Shown here: in pieces, positions 53,285-63,806 of the stretch | Numbering within the stretch: the first letter of the stretch is position 1 | Layout of the letters: the number at the start of each line of letters is the position of its first letter | Assembly: GCF_028009165.1 (NCBI RefSeq) | Contig: NC_079243.1 | Location: 434,001-498,000 of the forward strand | Source: Akanthomyces muscarius | Taxonomy: Eukaryota; Ascomycota; Sordariomycetes; Hypocreales; Cordycipitaceae | Direction of reading: 5' to 3' | DNA: 64,000 nucleotides | Program-made: the position numbers and the translations under genes | Notes under the pieces: model-generated | What the model saw: the letters and a program-made list of their open reading frames with translations, nothing else | Databases searched by the model: none | What the model was told of the DNA's origin: nothing

Positions 53285-55336
53285 CTGGAACAGGCACAGA
53301 GGATATGGGCCTTTGCTACTGACTTTATATGGCGCACGATCCTTGCAAAGTACAGCTCACCGACGGCGAGCACTCTGGTCTAGCAAGCCGCAGGCTGGCG
53401 ACCCGGCCGGCTGTTGATGTTAGCGCCATCAGCCACAGAGCTGAACAAATATCAAACTGTTCACTACCAGCGTGCACACGATCTATCATAGTTGCTGTGA
53501 GACATAATTAATTTATCTCTCAAGCTAAGTGGACAATATGAGGGGTATTGCGTGTGTCGCTGTCCGCGCATCCGTTTTCTGATCGCCATCCCGCGCCGTC
53601 ACGTAGGGTGGCCGCCTCCAACGACGGCCACCCCAGCTGATCCGTCTTGCTGGAGGTACGCTCAACACAACTACTTCGATTCATTGATCCTCATCACGAC
53701 TTCAGCTAACATTTTCCTCATCTATGCACTTCTACATCCTTCTATCCATTTCATGTGTAAGTTGGCTAATGGCAAAAACAATACCGCATCACGTTAGTCC
53801 AAGTACGAAGCTCAGCTGGGGCGGCAGCGTGTCGGTTCGTATGCCGCAACCAACGATTAATTGATGACGGGCTTTTCCTAGCAAAAGAGAAAGACTGAAG
53901 AAGCTCGAAGCTTTACCAGACCTATAATATAAAGTCATGCCAACTAAGCATATGCTCTATTTACAATTTTATGCTTGTATGCTGTTTTTGATGCCACTGA
54001 AAGCAAATGTCACAGAGGACATATCCCTCTTTGGAAGGCGGCGCCATCGTGAACTCTCTGCATCCGCAATGACACTGACATTTATAATCCTTAGAGCCTG
54101 TTAGTTTTGTTAGCGAATAATCATAGTATTTCTTCATATATTAATAACCCCAAGTTTGTAAAAACAATGACGAAATATAGAGTGCTATGATATGGACTTA
54201 CGCTGTGAGAATGGGTTTTTGTAGTCACTCGCGTCTAGATTATCACAATCTGGGCTCCTGCCACTAATAGCAATTGCTATTTTAGAAAAGTGTAAGTTCA
54301 TGGTAGTTTCTGCCGCATGAATGGGGAAAGTGAGTGGTGTGGCCAGATTTGGTGTGGAGGTCAGCTGTGACAAGTTCTTTAAGCGCAATAGGCGAATGTT
54401 GATGAGCACGATTTAAATGGAAAGAAGATGAGCAACTTAAAAAGGTCTTTTCTATGGCCAATATAAACTCTATAATGTCGCAGTGGATTTAGTTCTATCC
54501 CTAGTTGCACATACGTGTAGGGTATATACGTGATCTGCGCCTGATGCTGTGTCGCTGCTCCGTTTTCCGGTATCGGTGCCTAGCGCTGTGGATGTGGTTG
54601 AAAATTTAGATTTTGATCGCGTGAAAACTTGCCTCGGAGGGAAAATTAAACCACGATATAGACGTATCATGAAAAGCACAGAGTGGCGGCCAAGCCGAGC
54701 TACAACTTGGAGTTCTACTGAAAATTGATGTCTGTCCGCAGCTCGGGCTCAGACACAGTACTATGAGCAGCCGGGTTCATTAAGTTGATCTACTGCTCGA
54801 GAAATCATTCATACGAAAGCGCTGCCCATCATTCGTGTAGCTTCAAATGTGGTAGAACATAAGCCGGCAATATGGGTTATTTACGCGAAAACAGATTATA
54901 CACTTCAAAATCATTATCGGTGTACTCTCGTACACTGGCCTGGCTTTCGGAGAATATAGGCGCTGTTTATGGGTCTTGGGCGCTCAATTATAGTGGGTCG
55001 CAGTCGGTGAAAGACAGTTTGCTAAGGACACCAATAATGCTCTGCATTGTAAATTATGCACAATCTCTATTGTGTTGAAGAGGAGGTTAAGGGATGCGAA
55101 AAAAGGGACTGGCCGGATTTTTAATATATTTACGCAAAGGAAATGGAACAAATTTGGCATGACTGTACATGAAGCCAAATACAGAGGGGTCGTCAAACCT
55201 AGCAGAAATCACAAAAAGTCGAGCGACAATAAAAAAGCGTCCGCAAAAAAATACTTTTATCTTTTAGAAAATGTTATGAAAAAACAATCCTCGTTTTGAT
55301 CGGACTATGCGTACTGTAACTACCTATTGGACATGG
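53285..55336. other. AT-rich gene-poor stretch
   Basis: No gene supported. Contains the R4 fragment at 55008-55034. The frame 55072-55299 is Lys-rich but without ATG. Confidence 0.4.
55008..55034 (+). repeat. Dispersed repeat R4, fragment c
   Basis: AAGACAGT and AAGGACACCAATAATG match the 3' end of R4 copy b with the same spacing. Confidence 0.45.
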
Positions 55337-56854
55337 TCACTCGGCAGACTTGCTGGAGCGCCGAGACGGAACGGGAGAGCCACCAGAGTGGGCAGACAAG
55401 ACAGGCGAGACCGAAAAAGGATCATGTATGTAGTTGCCGGACTTTGAAGCAGTAATCACTAAGTCCTGGACCGCCATGAACCAGTTTCGGACCTTCTCTA
55501 GTTTCGGCTCCATCGCGGAGGCCTGTCTGACAATAACGTCGTCCGAATGCTGCTTTTGATCCGCCACCCGCCTGTCCAGCTCGGCTTGGTTCTCCGGCTT
55601 GCTGAAGAACTCGGTCATCATCTCCTTCGGGGGCTGCTGGTGCTGCGCGTCATATACCTTGTCCCAGAAGTAAATGATGGCTGCATAGGTGGGAGAGCGC
55701 AGCATGCAAGAGAATCCTATATGCTTCTCGTTATCCAAGTAGTACTGCAAGTGTTTGTGGTAGGAGTGGTCCGGAGTAATGGCCTCGAGAAACTCTTTCC
55801 AGACGTCGTTGAACTGCCTCTCGCTTGGCGTGGAGCAAGTACCCAAGACCAAATCCGGCGGGTGGCAAAGTTGGCGGGGCAAAATTTCCGTAAAGGCCCA
55901 TTGGACGATGCCTTGTATATTGCCGTCGTCATCGACGAAGATGCGATCGCTTATCAAGCTGGGGTGGCTCAGAGAAAATCCCCTGTCCTCCCTCCAGAAG
56001 GACTGGTTCTCGTCACGGACGTGGCGATTCACAGCGTCCAATGCCACAACCTGACGCGCAATTTCATCTTGAACTTCGTTGCTGCGGCGGGCAACTCTCA
56101 GGTCAGCGGGGCCCCTCGTGGCCATGAGATGATGCTCGATCGAATCCCAGGCCGTGGTGAAGGTGGGCCGGCTTCGTACAACGCCATCTCGAATGGCGAG
56201 GATCTGGTCCGCGCGGCAGAGGGAAGGGCCAATCTGTTCCTTTGTGTCGTCCGATTCATCTGGATACATCGAGCCCGTCTTGGGAAATGTCAGCTCCTGC
56301 AGTTGCGCAAGCACGTCCCCGAGCTGCGAGAAGCATCGCAAGCGCTTCTCTCGGGTCATGAGGAACAGATGATCATTTGTGAGAGGCTTGCCACGGAGCC
56401 TGTCGCTGATGATCCATGACTGCGTCTTGAACGGATCCGAGGTTAGGCGCTCGCCAGTTCCGTAAGCGCGGACCGTAGGAACAGGAATCGAGGTGTGGCG
56501 CTGAAGATATCTGGTCCAACCGTGTTAGCCAAGGGGAACAATCGCAACACTTTTGAAATGCGCATACCTCGTAGTCGCAACCTCAGTCCGGACAACATCC
56601 CACTCGTTTCCGAGCAGCGACGGCACGGTGATGCGAACCACCCACTCCTCGCCGTCGTCTGGAAAGACGACCTTGTAACACGAGAATGTATAGCCATTTG
56701 CTGCGATACACGATATGCGACAAAACTTGTCACCATTATGACGAGCAGCCAGGCGTTCTACCAACACGACATCAATACTGTTGCAGAAGCTTTCGTTGTG
56801 TCGATCCTGGTCGCTGAGATCATGGGGGTGGCCTGGCGAAGGTGGAACAGACAT
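55337..56854 (-). CDS. APH-family (phosphotransferase-like) pseudokinase
   Basis: Exons 56854-56568 and 56510-55337, intron 56511-56567 (GTATGC, GGCTAAC, GACCAG), 486 residues. The join restores EVATTR/YLQRHTSIPVPTVRAYG, a block typical of fungal aminoglycoside-phosphotransferase-like enzymes. The glycine-rich/N-lobe part is at about 50-110 and the C-lobe continues through FVDDDGNIQGIVQWAF (about 287-302) and EILPRQL. In active relatives the loop reads H-x-D-x5-N and the next motif is (I/V)DWE;  here they are HPSLISDR and VQWA, so the catalytic Asp and the metal-binding Asp are lost. Antibiotic resistance is not implied. The C-terminal 60 residues are Ser/Pro-rich. Confidence 0.75.
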
Positions 56855-56952
56855 GATGAAAGATGCTTGGAATGATGTTGCTTGTCTGATACTTTTTGGA
56901 TGCTTGGAAGGAGCGAGAGGTGCTCTCTTAGGTACTTTGGAAAGAAGTCTGC

Positions 56953-57436
56953 CTAGAGGACTATTATGAGCTCACCGTCCGTACTAGTCACTTCATCTAG
57001 CTCTTGAATGCGTTTCGGGCTTGTCCCAAACGGAGCAAGTATTAATATATAATTCTTGCCCTTAAAGCCGACGCAATCAGAGATGCCTTTCAAGTGCGTT
57101 CCGAATTTCTCATTCCCAAGCTTCTTCTCGATATGTCTGAGTACAGCTCCAATCCATTTGACCCGATGTTGATGATGTTCAGTGCTTTGCACTTTAGTGT
57201 TTTCATCTTTCGCAAACTCGGTGGCTGTCAAAGAATAGCGATTACTGTCATACGTGTTTAACACTATATCATGTTCCGGCAGCTCATACGTGAGCTTGCC
57301 CTCCACTTTCGTCCATATATCCAGCTTGGTAGGCGTTGAGTCCTTCGTTTTGTTAGTCGTCTGTAAGTCTAAGTATGAATATATGTGATACCTTTCTATC
57401 CCCGCTGATACCGAGAAGCTGATGTGTGACGACCAT
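56953..57436 (-). CDS. Small hypothetical protein, two exons
   Basis: ATG 57436 opens a 15-codon exon (57436-57392) followed by a very short intron 57361-57391 and exon 57360-56953, 150 residues. An alternative intron from a GTATCAGC donor at about 57405 to a CTTAG acceptor would be 43 bp and also keep the frame. The main exon is folded-looking (DIVLNTYDSNRYSLTATEFA, VKWIGAVLRHIEKKLG, NYILILAPFGTSPKRIQEL). No family recognised. It starts downstream of the APH-like gene on the same strand. Confidence 0.45.
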
Positions 57437-57774
57437 TTTCAGAATGGAGATGAGGAGAGCAATGATTCGTTGCTGATATCGCAGAACACGACGCCTCTTT
57501 TATATTTTTCGGCACACTCTGTTGTCTCTACGCTACTTTTACGTCAACTGACAAAACTCATCAGTGCTGACTTCAAGTCTCTCACTCATCTCGAGTAATC
57601 AATTCCCCGTTGCCGAATACACTATACATCTATCCACAGCCACATTTAAAGTGTCAGGAGCTAGCGATGGTAGCGATGGGATCACCATGCGGTGAATAGA
57701 ACAAAGGTCGAGAGTATTGAAAGGCACGAGAGAACGATTAGGTAACAAACTAAACGTAGCTAGCATCATCATTT
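57437..57774. other. Intergenic
   Basis: Promoter region of the small gene above and 3' region of the next; nothing else seen. Confidence 0.45.
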
Positions 57775-58987
57775 CTAATCTGCACACAAAAGTGTATCAG
57801 TGTAAGTTGCCCATGAGGAGACACCGCCAAGTTGAGAGTGTAATACAATAAAGCTCTCTAGACTCTGTCGCCAAGTCCTCCATTCATCCATCGATGCCCC
57901 CGTTTTGAAGTGGTTATGAAGCCAGTAGAACGTGTTCAGAACGAAGTACTCGCTGTAATAAGATCAGAAGTAATTCTAAAATTGGCCTAGACGGGTATCT
58001 TACTTACCGCCGAAAGCCCCTAAGCCGAGATTTTGGCGAAGCCAATGGGCATGAACGTAGATACACGCCGTAGTCTCCAAGAAGCTCTTCCCTTTGGCCA
58101 GGAGATAACGACTCAATATGTAGCATAGCGAAGGAGATCCTAATAAAAAGGTCTTTAAGTGACTCGTAACTATCGTCCGGGTAGGGACGTAAGAAAAGCA
58201 TAGAGACTTTCACTCCTGGTGTGCCCCGGGCGGTGTATAGCTCGCAGAATCCTTCTAGATACTTTGCAGATTGATACGCCCACGGTGATTCAAGCTCATC
58301 AGGAATCGTTAAAGATTGAAGTTCAACGACGATGGCTGTCCAATCGTGACGTAGAAATGGTGAGTTTTCCCCTTCGCTATTTGTTCAGTTAGTTTATAAC
58401 CGTTACCAGCGCGTCAGCCGTCCTCACAATATTAGCTGCCAATAAGCCCACACAATATTATGTGAATTCTGGTCACGGACTCTGTCGGCTAACCTGCTTA
58501 AATTAGCCGCGCACTAGAATGGCGTCTTTCTAACCTACCTCTCTTTGCAGATGTGATGCCGAAGTTCCTCTAAGGCTTGCTCATATAGAAGTGAACCAGA
58601 GCGTTGCAATACAAGTGCTTCAAGGATTTGGAGCGCGATGTAGATGTTCGCGTCAAGTGTTGCTAACCCTTGCACATGTCGGAGAAGATCGGGAGGCTCT
58701 CCGATAATTGAACCAGTGAGTGAGAGGCCAAGACGGCATATATACTGAATAACAGGCAATGAAGGGTTCCCAATGAACGCTGTTTCTAGTGCATCGGTGC
58801 TGCAAGGTAGCTTATATATGTATTGCGACGGTAAGATGCCAATACGTGTCAGATAATGAAGGCCAGCATCGTACGGCCGAAATGTTGAGTAGAATGAATC
58901 AAGATTCTGAGGATACTGAAACGGCATAACTGGAGGGATAGCAGAATAAGAAACGATAGTATAAGGAAATGAAGATGAAGAGTGCAT
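57775..58987 (-). CDS. Hypothetical three-exon helical protein
   Basis: Exons 58987-58539, 58376-58008 and 57952-57775 give 331 residues; introns are 162 bp (GTAGGT ... AAATAG) and 55 bp (GTAAGT ... TTACAG). Phases match at both joins. The protein is mostly helical: VIQYICRLGLSLTGSIIGEP, ANIYIALQILEALVLQRSGS, DWTAIVVELQSLTIPDELES, SLKDLFIRISFAMLHIESLS, and EYFVLNTFYWLHNHFKTGAS. No signature is seen; the helix pattern recalls the regulatory region of fungal transcription factors but without a DNA-binding domain. An additional 5' exon is possible because coding-like sequence (FRTDGKLFASIASRLLSRHY) lies just upstream in another frame. Confidence 0.55.
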
Positions 58988-59125
58988 GGCCAGTAGAAGA
59001 GAGTATGTTCCAACTCTTTATAATGTCTAGAAAGGAGTCTTGAGGCTATGCTGGCAAACAATTTGCCATCAGTGCGGAACGTCATCGGAGTTGTTTGCAG
59101 CGACATCTGTACCGAGATCATCGTA

Positions 59126-59649
59126 TCACTGCCCAGAAATAGATAAGCCTCGAATGAACACATAAAGCTCCCAACAGCTTTCCTCTTCAGATAAGTTCCA
59201 GGTCTTCACTGGGATATCATGGCGCTTAGCTATGCTGTGGATCGCCGTCTTCATTTCAACCTATGTCGGATTAGCATCAAAAGAGGGAGTATGTTAGTGC
59301 TACTGACCAGAACTTTGCACAACTCGACTTCGTCATTGTTCTCTTGCTTCCACTCCCATGTTTCCCGACCGAGGCGAATGACTTCTAGGACGTTTTGACT
59401 CAAAGAGAGCGAGCCTGTACTTAAAGTACCATTGTGAAGGGGAATTGAGGCGATAGAACAGTGGAATTTGACCAATACCAATGAGCATCGACAGCTGTCC
59501 GGGAGAAGCTCTAGCGTTTCGTTCGCTAGGGATTCTGCGTCGAGACAACAGGTCTCTGCAAATACCGCTAGGATAACCTGCCGCGTATAAAGGGCACAAA
59601 GAGTGCTCGGCAAGTCTGTAAATTTTCCATACGCTGTCTTGTTAGACAT
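59126..59649 (-). CDS. Hypothetical two-exon helical protein
   Basis: Exons 59649-59308 and 59260-59126, intron 59261-59307 (GTCAGT, CACTAAC, ACATAG, phase 0), 158 residues. Helical with conserved-looking LPSTLCALYTRQVILAVFAE and, after the join, VEMKTAIHSIAKRHDIPVKT and CWELYVFIRGLSISG. No family recognised. It lies in a row of minus-strand genes of similar size and design. Confidence 0.55.
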
Positions 59650-59869
59650 AAATACCGTCTATAAATCTGCTCTCAAACGTTATTATCTCGTGAGAAAGAA
59701 AATATGCATCATGATTGTGTAGCGCAAGGCACTGCCTCTTATATATACACAGTGGAAGCGTTTGGTTATCCGGCGACTCTGGTCAAGGGCCTAACACCTC
59801 CACTCATGATCTGCTCCAATTTCTTCTTTACTGGCTGCAGATATACTGAAATACGCTGACAATCAGAGT

Positions 59870-60420
59870 TCATTCTGTCGTATTTCGATACTTCTCATAC
59901 ACTGTCGATGGGCGGTGACCTATTCTACAATCATAACATTCCCACTCTGGTGGCAGCAAACTCATGAAAAAACAGACAAACTTGTAAGAATCATGTCGAG
60001 TAGAGTTCAAAAGATATTTCAAATGCACTTCAGCACCCTCTTCGTTTCCCCTAATTGCCTCATATATGCATAAGTATAGGGCACAAATGTCAAAGTGACC
60101 AGTTCCCCATTTGCACCGTCCCAGCTGCTCGACAGCGGAGTTGTAGAAGGTAGACGCGTCTTCTCTATACTTTTCAGCTTTATCCGAACTTTCTTTGAAG
60201 TGCAGCAGAAGAAAAACGGCTTGTTTGGCTAGATGTATAGTCTGGTGATCTAGCCACTGTAACGGGCTAGCGTTTAGTAGGACTGGGACATCGATTTGCA
60301 GAAGCAACCGGAAATAAGGTTTCTGCATGCAAGTTTTAGTACCAGAATTCATCCAAAAGTGCGAGCGCTTACCTTGTTAAAGTGTTCCGTAATCGGAGGA
60401 ATGATTCTTTGGTCTTCCAT
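59870..60420 (-). CDS. Hypothetical protein resembling a fungal transcription-factor regulatory region
   Basis: Exons 60420-60373 (16 codons) and 60322-59870, intron 60323-60372 (GTAAGC ... ATGCAG, phase 0), 166 residues. The order ITEHFNK, then FLLLHFKESSDKAEKYREDA, FYNSAVEQLGRCKWGTGHFD, and ALYLCIYEAIRGNEEGAEVH with LKYLLN recalls the helical middle domain of Zn2Cys6 regulators (fungal-specific TF domain, PF11951-like), here without the zinc cluster. That assignment is tentative. Confidence 0.5.
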
Positions 60421-60844
60421 GTTTTTGGCTGGTATAGGGTGTGACACGTTCTGTAAGACGGAGGATAAAAGAAGACGTAGCTAGCCGTGGGCAGATCAGA
60501 CTAGTTATATTCACCAGTCAAGCTGCACGTCGCGCCCCTTGTACGTTAGGATGGAGTCGTTGAATCATTCTTCAACGTGATGGCAAGTACCAGGCATGTT
60601 GGTCAATGGTTTCCAAGACATCTTGCACAACGGCTTGGTTTCCTCAAGAGTCGCGCAGTTCAGCCCTTTCAAATGAAAAGCCTTTTCAGGTCATGATGCA
60701 GTAGCTAAAAGGCTTGGACTAGCAAGGTTTTTATATTGAAAAGATAGCTCTAGAGCATAGAAAGTATCAATTGATGTATGGAGCAAGCTTTACAGCAAAA
60801 TAACACAGCTGTATCCACCCACAGAGCATGCTCCTCGCCACAGC
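60421..60844. other. Intergenic
   Basis: Nothing recognised. Confidence 0.4.
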
Positions 60845-61456
60845 CTATTTTCCGTCATCGTGAGAAGTGTTGTCCTTTATCCCTGTAGCATCGGCACCGC
60901 GGCAATACCGATCTACGTTTTCCTGGTACACATCATCGGTTAAGGCGTCAGAGTTGTCCTCGGTGTCTCCATCGCACTCGGACCCTGCCGTTGAGTCAGG
61001 CACAACAGTCCTCTTCCGTGGCTTATCAGGAATGTAAAACATTTTCAATGCCGCCGCCAGTTTACAATCCCATAGCAGACTGGCGATATTTTTCAATTCG
61101 ACGTGATCGGCGGGATAGAGGCCGCAGTTCGCACAAAGTACCGCAATGGTAGCGATCGCGACAACCGTCAGACCATCTTTCTCATCACGCTTCTCCTTGG
61201 CAACTATTTCCCCAGGGGTATGCTGGAGCATGTTCCATAATGTATCTTCGTATTCGTCTGTTTCTTTCAGCGTTGAAATTGGCAGCGCCAGCCCGACATA
61301 TGGCAGAAGCTCGGCTGTGGCCGGTTTAATTTCCGTTGAAAAAGAGACGAGGTCTCTTGCATTTCGTGTGATGCCCCATAGTGTAATTGGGCCGTTCGTG
61401 CCTTTTGAAGCAAGGTTGGTCGCTCGATGCAAAGTTCCGGTTAGAGACTCGTCCAT
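60845..61456 (-). CDS. Hypothetical protein with acidic tail
   Basis: 203 residues from ATG 61456 (AACCATGGACG). The frame is open a little upstream but without a better start. Residues 1-110 look globular (GPITLWGITRNARDLVSFST, LLPYVGLALPISTL), about 95-150 helical (DGLTVVAIATIAVLCANC), then a KPRKR basic motif and an acidic Asp/Glu/Ser tail. A nuclear location is plausible. No family recognised. TATAAATATAAA lies about 55 bp upstream (61512-61523, minus strand). Confidence 0.5.
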   Translation of the reverse strand: MDESLTGTLHRATNLASKGTNGPITLWGITRNARDLVSFSTEIKPATAELLPYVGLALPISTLKETDEYEDTLWNMLQHTPGEIVAKEKRDEKDGLTVVAIATIAVLCANCGLYPADHVELKNIASLLWDCKLAAALKMFYIPDKPRKRTVVPDSTAGSECDGDTEDNSDALTDDVYQENVDRYCRGADATGIKDNTSHDDGK

Positions 61457-61573
61457 GGTTGGTGTCTTTGAAGGATCAGGGTGATGTGTAGAAGAATGAG
61501 CGCCGGCAGTGCGTTTATATTTATAGTTTCTGTCCACACTTTTGCTAGACTCCAACCACAGCAGAAAACCGCA

Positions 61574-62106
61574 CTAGACACCTTTGCCTCCAAGTTCTCC
61601 ACGCGCCTCGAGATAAAAATTATTATCTGTCGTGTGTATTCTCTTTTGGTGGGCTCTCATCTCATTTACATTCGCAAACTGACGCAGACAGGGTTTCTTC
61701 GTTCGATCTGCAACCCCTTTGAATAGACACTGGACGCGCTCATTTTTCATCTTTCTCCATAAAATAGAATGAGCACTTCTATAGTGAATAAAAAGATCCA
61801 CTTGCATCGCGAAACTTTGTCGACAAATTTGACATATCTATTCTAGTTAGTGGTCTATTTTGTGTCGTGCAAGGCTCATCTTACGCGAGAATATCCGTCA
61901 GTCATTCCCCAACTAGGGAAAGATGACTCCACGGTCGGCTCACTGGCGTAATACCCTTGGATATCTTCCAAAAGGCTAATCATTCCCACATCAGTAGAAA
62001 TCGTGCTGAATAGAGGTTCAGCAAAAGGGGGTTCCTGCGGCTGTCCTTGCGCTCCATCATGGCTTGAAGCGCCAACCGCGCCGTTGAGCGGTGTGGTAGA
62101 GTTCAT
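61574..62106 (-). CDS. Double zinc-finger protein, paralogue 1
   Basis: Exons 62106-61885 and 61837-61574, intron 61838-61884 (GTAAGA, CACTAAC, GAATAG, phase 0), 161 residues. Exon 1 is Ser/Pro/Gly-rich. Exon 2 opens with a classical C2H2 finger, C-x2-C-x3-F-x5-L-x2-H-x4-H (CQIC ... FIHYRSAH), followed by a second finger (VQCLFKGVADRTKKPCLRQF ... HQKRIH) with a longer loop between its cysteines, and the tail NNFYLE. The gene at 62945 has the same design, intron position and phase. Probably a small DNA-binding or protein-binding factor. Confidence 0.7.
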
Positions 62107-62226
62107 GACTTGTCCAGACAGTATCAGGGTGAAGCATATGAGTGACACGCGAAGAAAACAGAGCAGGACGCGCAGGATGACTTTATATACTCGGAATTAG
62201 CTGCTATATGCCGCCACTGTGCCGAC

Positions 62227-62771
62227 TCATTCGCCAGCAGTTCGCTGAACAAACGTTGACGTATCGCCGCTATCCTGCAGCTCCACATTGACAATACATA
62301 TGCCTTGCAGAAGACGAGTAAAATGTGACAACGCTTCATAGGCCATGGCGTGAACCTGTGCGCGAGCCGCAGCTTCCCTCTCCCAAGTTGAGCTGCAGTG
62401 GCATTCCACAACAGAATTTTCTATGTCGAAAGTGACATTGATGATATCCTCAAAAACCTCCTCGACAAGTTTTCCAGTAGAAACATCAACAGTTTCTTCT
62501 AACTTTGACGGTTCAAACATCTCTAGGCCCCTAAGAAGACTTTGAAGGTGTTGAGCGGAGCTGAAGGTTCTAATTAGTTATATTCTAGTCTTATGAAGTC
62601 AAGTAATCACCTCTCCTGGGTCGGATCCTTTAAAAACTCCCACAATTCAGTGATCCAGTACTCTGCATGTTTAGGGCAGACTGCAATGGTTGAGTGAAGA
62701 AGTGAGAGGGACCTCTTTGGAATCGCATGTGTCTCGCAAGCCCCGACCAAGATAGTATCGAACACATGCAT
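62227..62771 (-). CDS. Hypothetical two-exon helical protein
   Basis: Exons 62771-62611 and 62569-62227, intron 62570-62610 (GTGATT ... AATTAG), 167 residues. Helical throughout (AEYWITELWEFLKDPTQE, SAQHLQSLLRGLEM, KLVEEVFEDIINVTFDIEN, AQVHAMAYEALSHFTRLLQG). It lies between the two zinc-finger paralogues and could carry the regulatory region of such a factor on a separate gene. No family recognised. Confidence 0.5.
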
Positions 62772-62944
62772 GATCGTGTGATATACAAGAAAACTATTGC
62801 GCAAGTCCCTTAGTCGAGGTGTGCTTTCTTAAGGTTATATACATTTCGATGTCTAAAGAAATATATTGGCACGCCCTGAGAGTCAGAACCAGAGTCCCAC
62901 GTTTAATGGGATGGACTGGCATGTGCTCACTGGGAAGCTTGTGC

Positions 62945-63416
62945 TCATGTTCGCCACTCAAGATAAAACTGATTCTCATGGGGGTGTTCCTCTTCTTGGT
63001 GTCTCCGAACTTCTGCAGCGCTCTTAAACTTAAGCTTGCAGCCATCTATCAAGCATGTGAAGTATCCCATCTCCATACATTGCCAAAGCATGTGATGCTC
63101 CTTCCTGTAATGAATGAATAAATCAACTTGAAGTTCAAACTGTGTTTCGCATTGCCGACAGTACTAAATAATTAGTCCAATAGTCATTTAATGGTCCTGG
63201 GGTTCGACATACACGGACATATCCATCTCTGCCAACCAAATTGACTCGTGAAACTCTGCCATCCCCGTTGCGCACAACGGGTTTAGAGACAGATTGCATC
63301 CCTTCACGTCTAAGTGATGTATAATCAAGAGGAAAACCACCTGGCTGTGGCCTATAGTCGACTGGAGGAGTTGAGGATGGCAAATGTCGGTTTTCTTTCT
63401 GGTCCGTCCACTGCAT
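62945..63416 (-). CDS. Double zinc-finger protein, paralogue 2
   Basis: Exons 63416-63213 and 63163-62945, intron 63164-63212 (GTATGT, GGACTAAT, ATTTAG, phase 0), 140 residues. Exon 2 begins YCRQCETQFELQVDLFIHYR with a C2H2 finger, then FTCLIDGCKLKFKSAAEVRR and HQEEEH as a second finger, and ends NQFYLEWRT. Identity to paralogue 1 is highest in QVDLFIHYR and FYLE. Exon 1 is polar and basic with no motif. Confidence 0.7.
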
Positions 63417-63806
63417 TCGAGCTGCGAGTGTTGTCCGGCTCTCTTGTGAAAGCGAAGGAAGATTCGTGTTCGTTAGGAGAAGAAATCGGAAATTGAAAAC
63501 AGCTCGGGATAGTCGAATATATATATATTTGAAGCATGAAGTCGATTCGAAGAGACTAAAACTTAGAAATGAAAAAAAAAGAAAAGAAAAGGAAGAAAAA
63601 AAAGAGCAGGCAATTGTGCTATTTTAGGAACAAATCCTAGAGAAGACTGGGAGACTTCCTCCGGATACGACGCGTCTTGCAGATTGTAGCACGTAAAATT
63701 TAGACCTCGTCCTTCGCCACATCTCCATTTCATGCGGTGGTTCCTTTTATCATTAAAGCTGGAAAATTGTTGTTAAGTATAGACTACCTTCAGACAGACC
63801 CGCAGT
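63417..63806. other. Intergenic with purine tract
   Basis: An A/G-rich tract occupies about 63569-63607. No gene. Confidence 0.5.

Noticed and set aside
55072..55299. Lys-rich frame of 75 residues
   Set aside because: It has no ATG and lies in AT-rich sequence where such composition is expected.
55547..56419. 290-residue plus-strand frame opposite the APH-like gene
   Set aside because: It is a shadow of the minus-strand gene, which has family blocks and a good intron.
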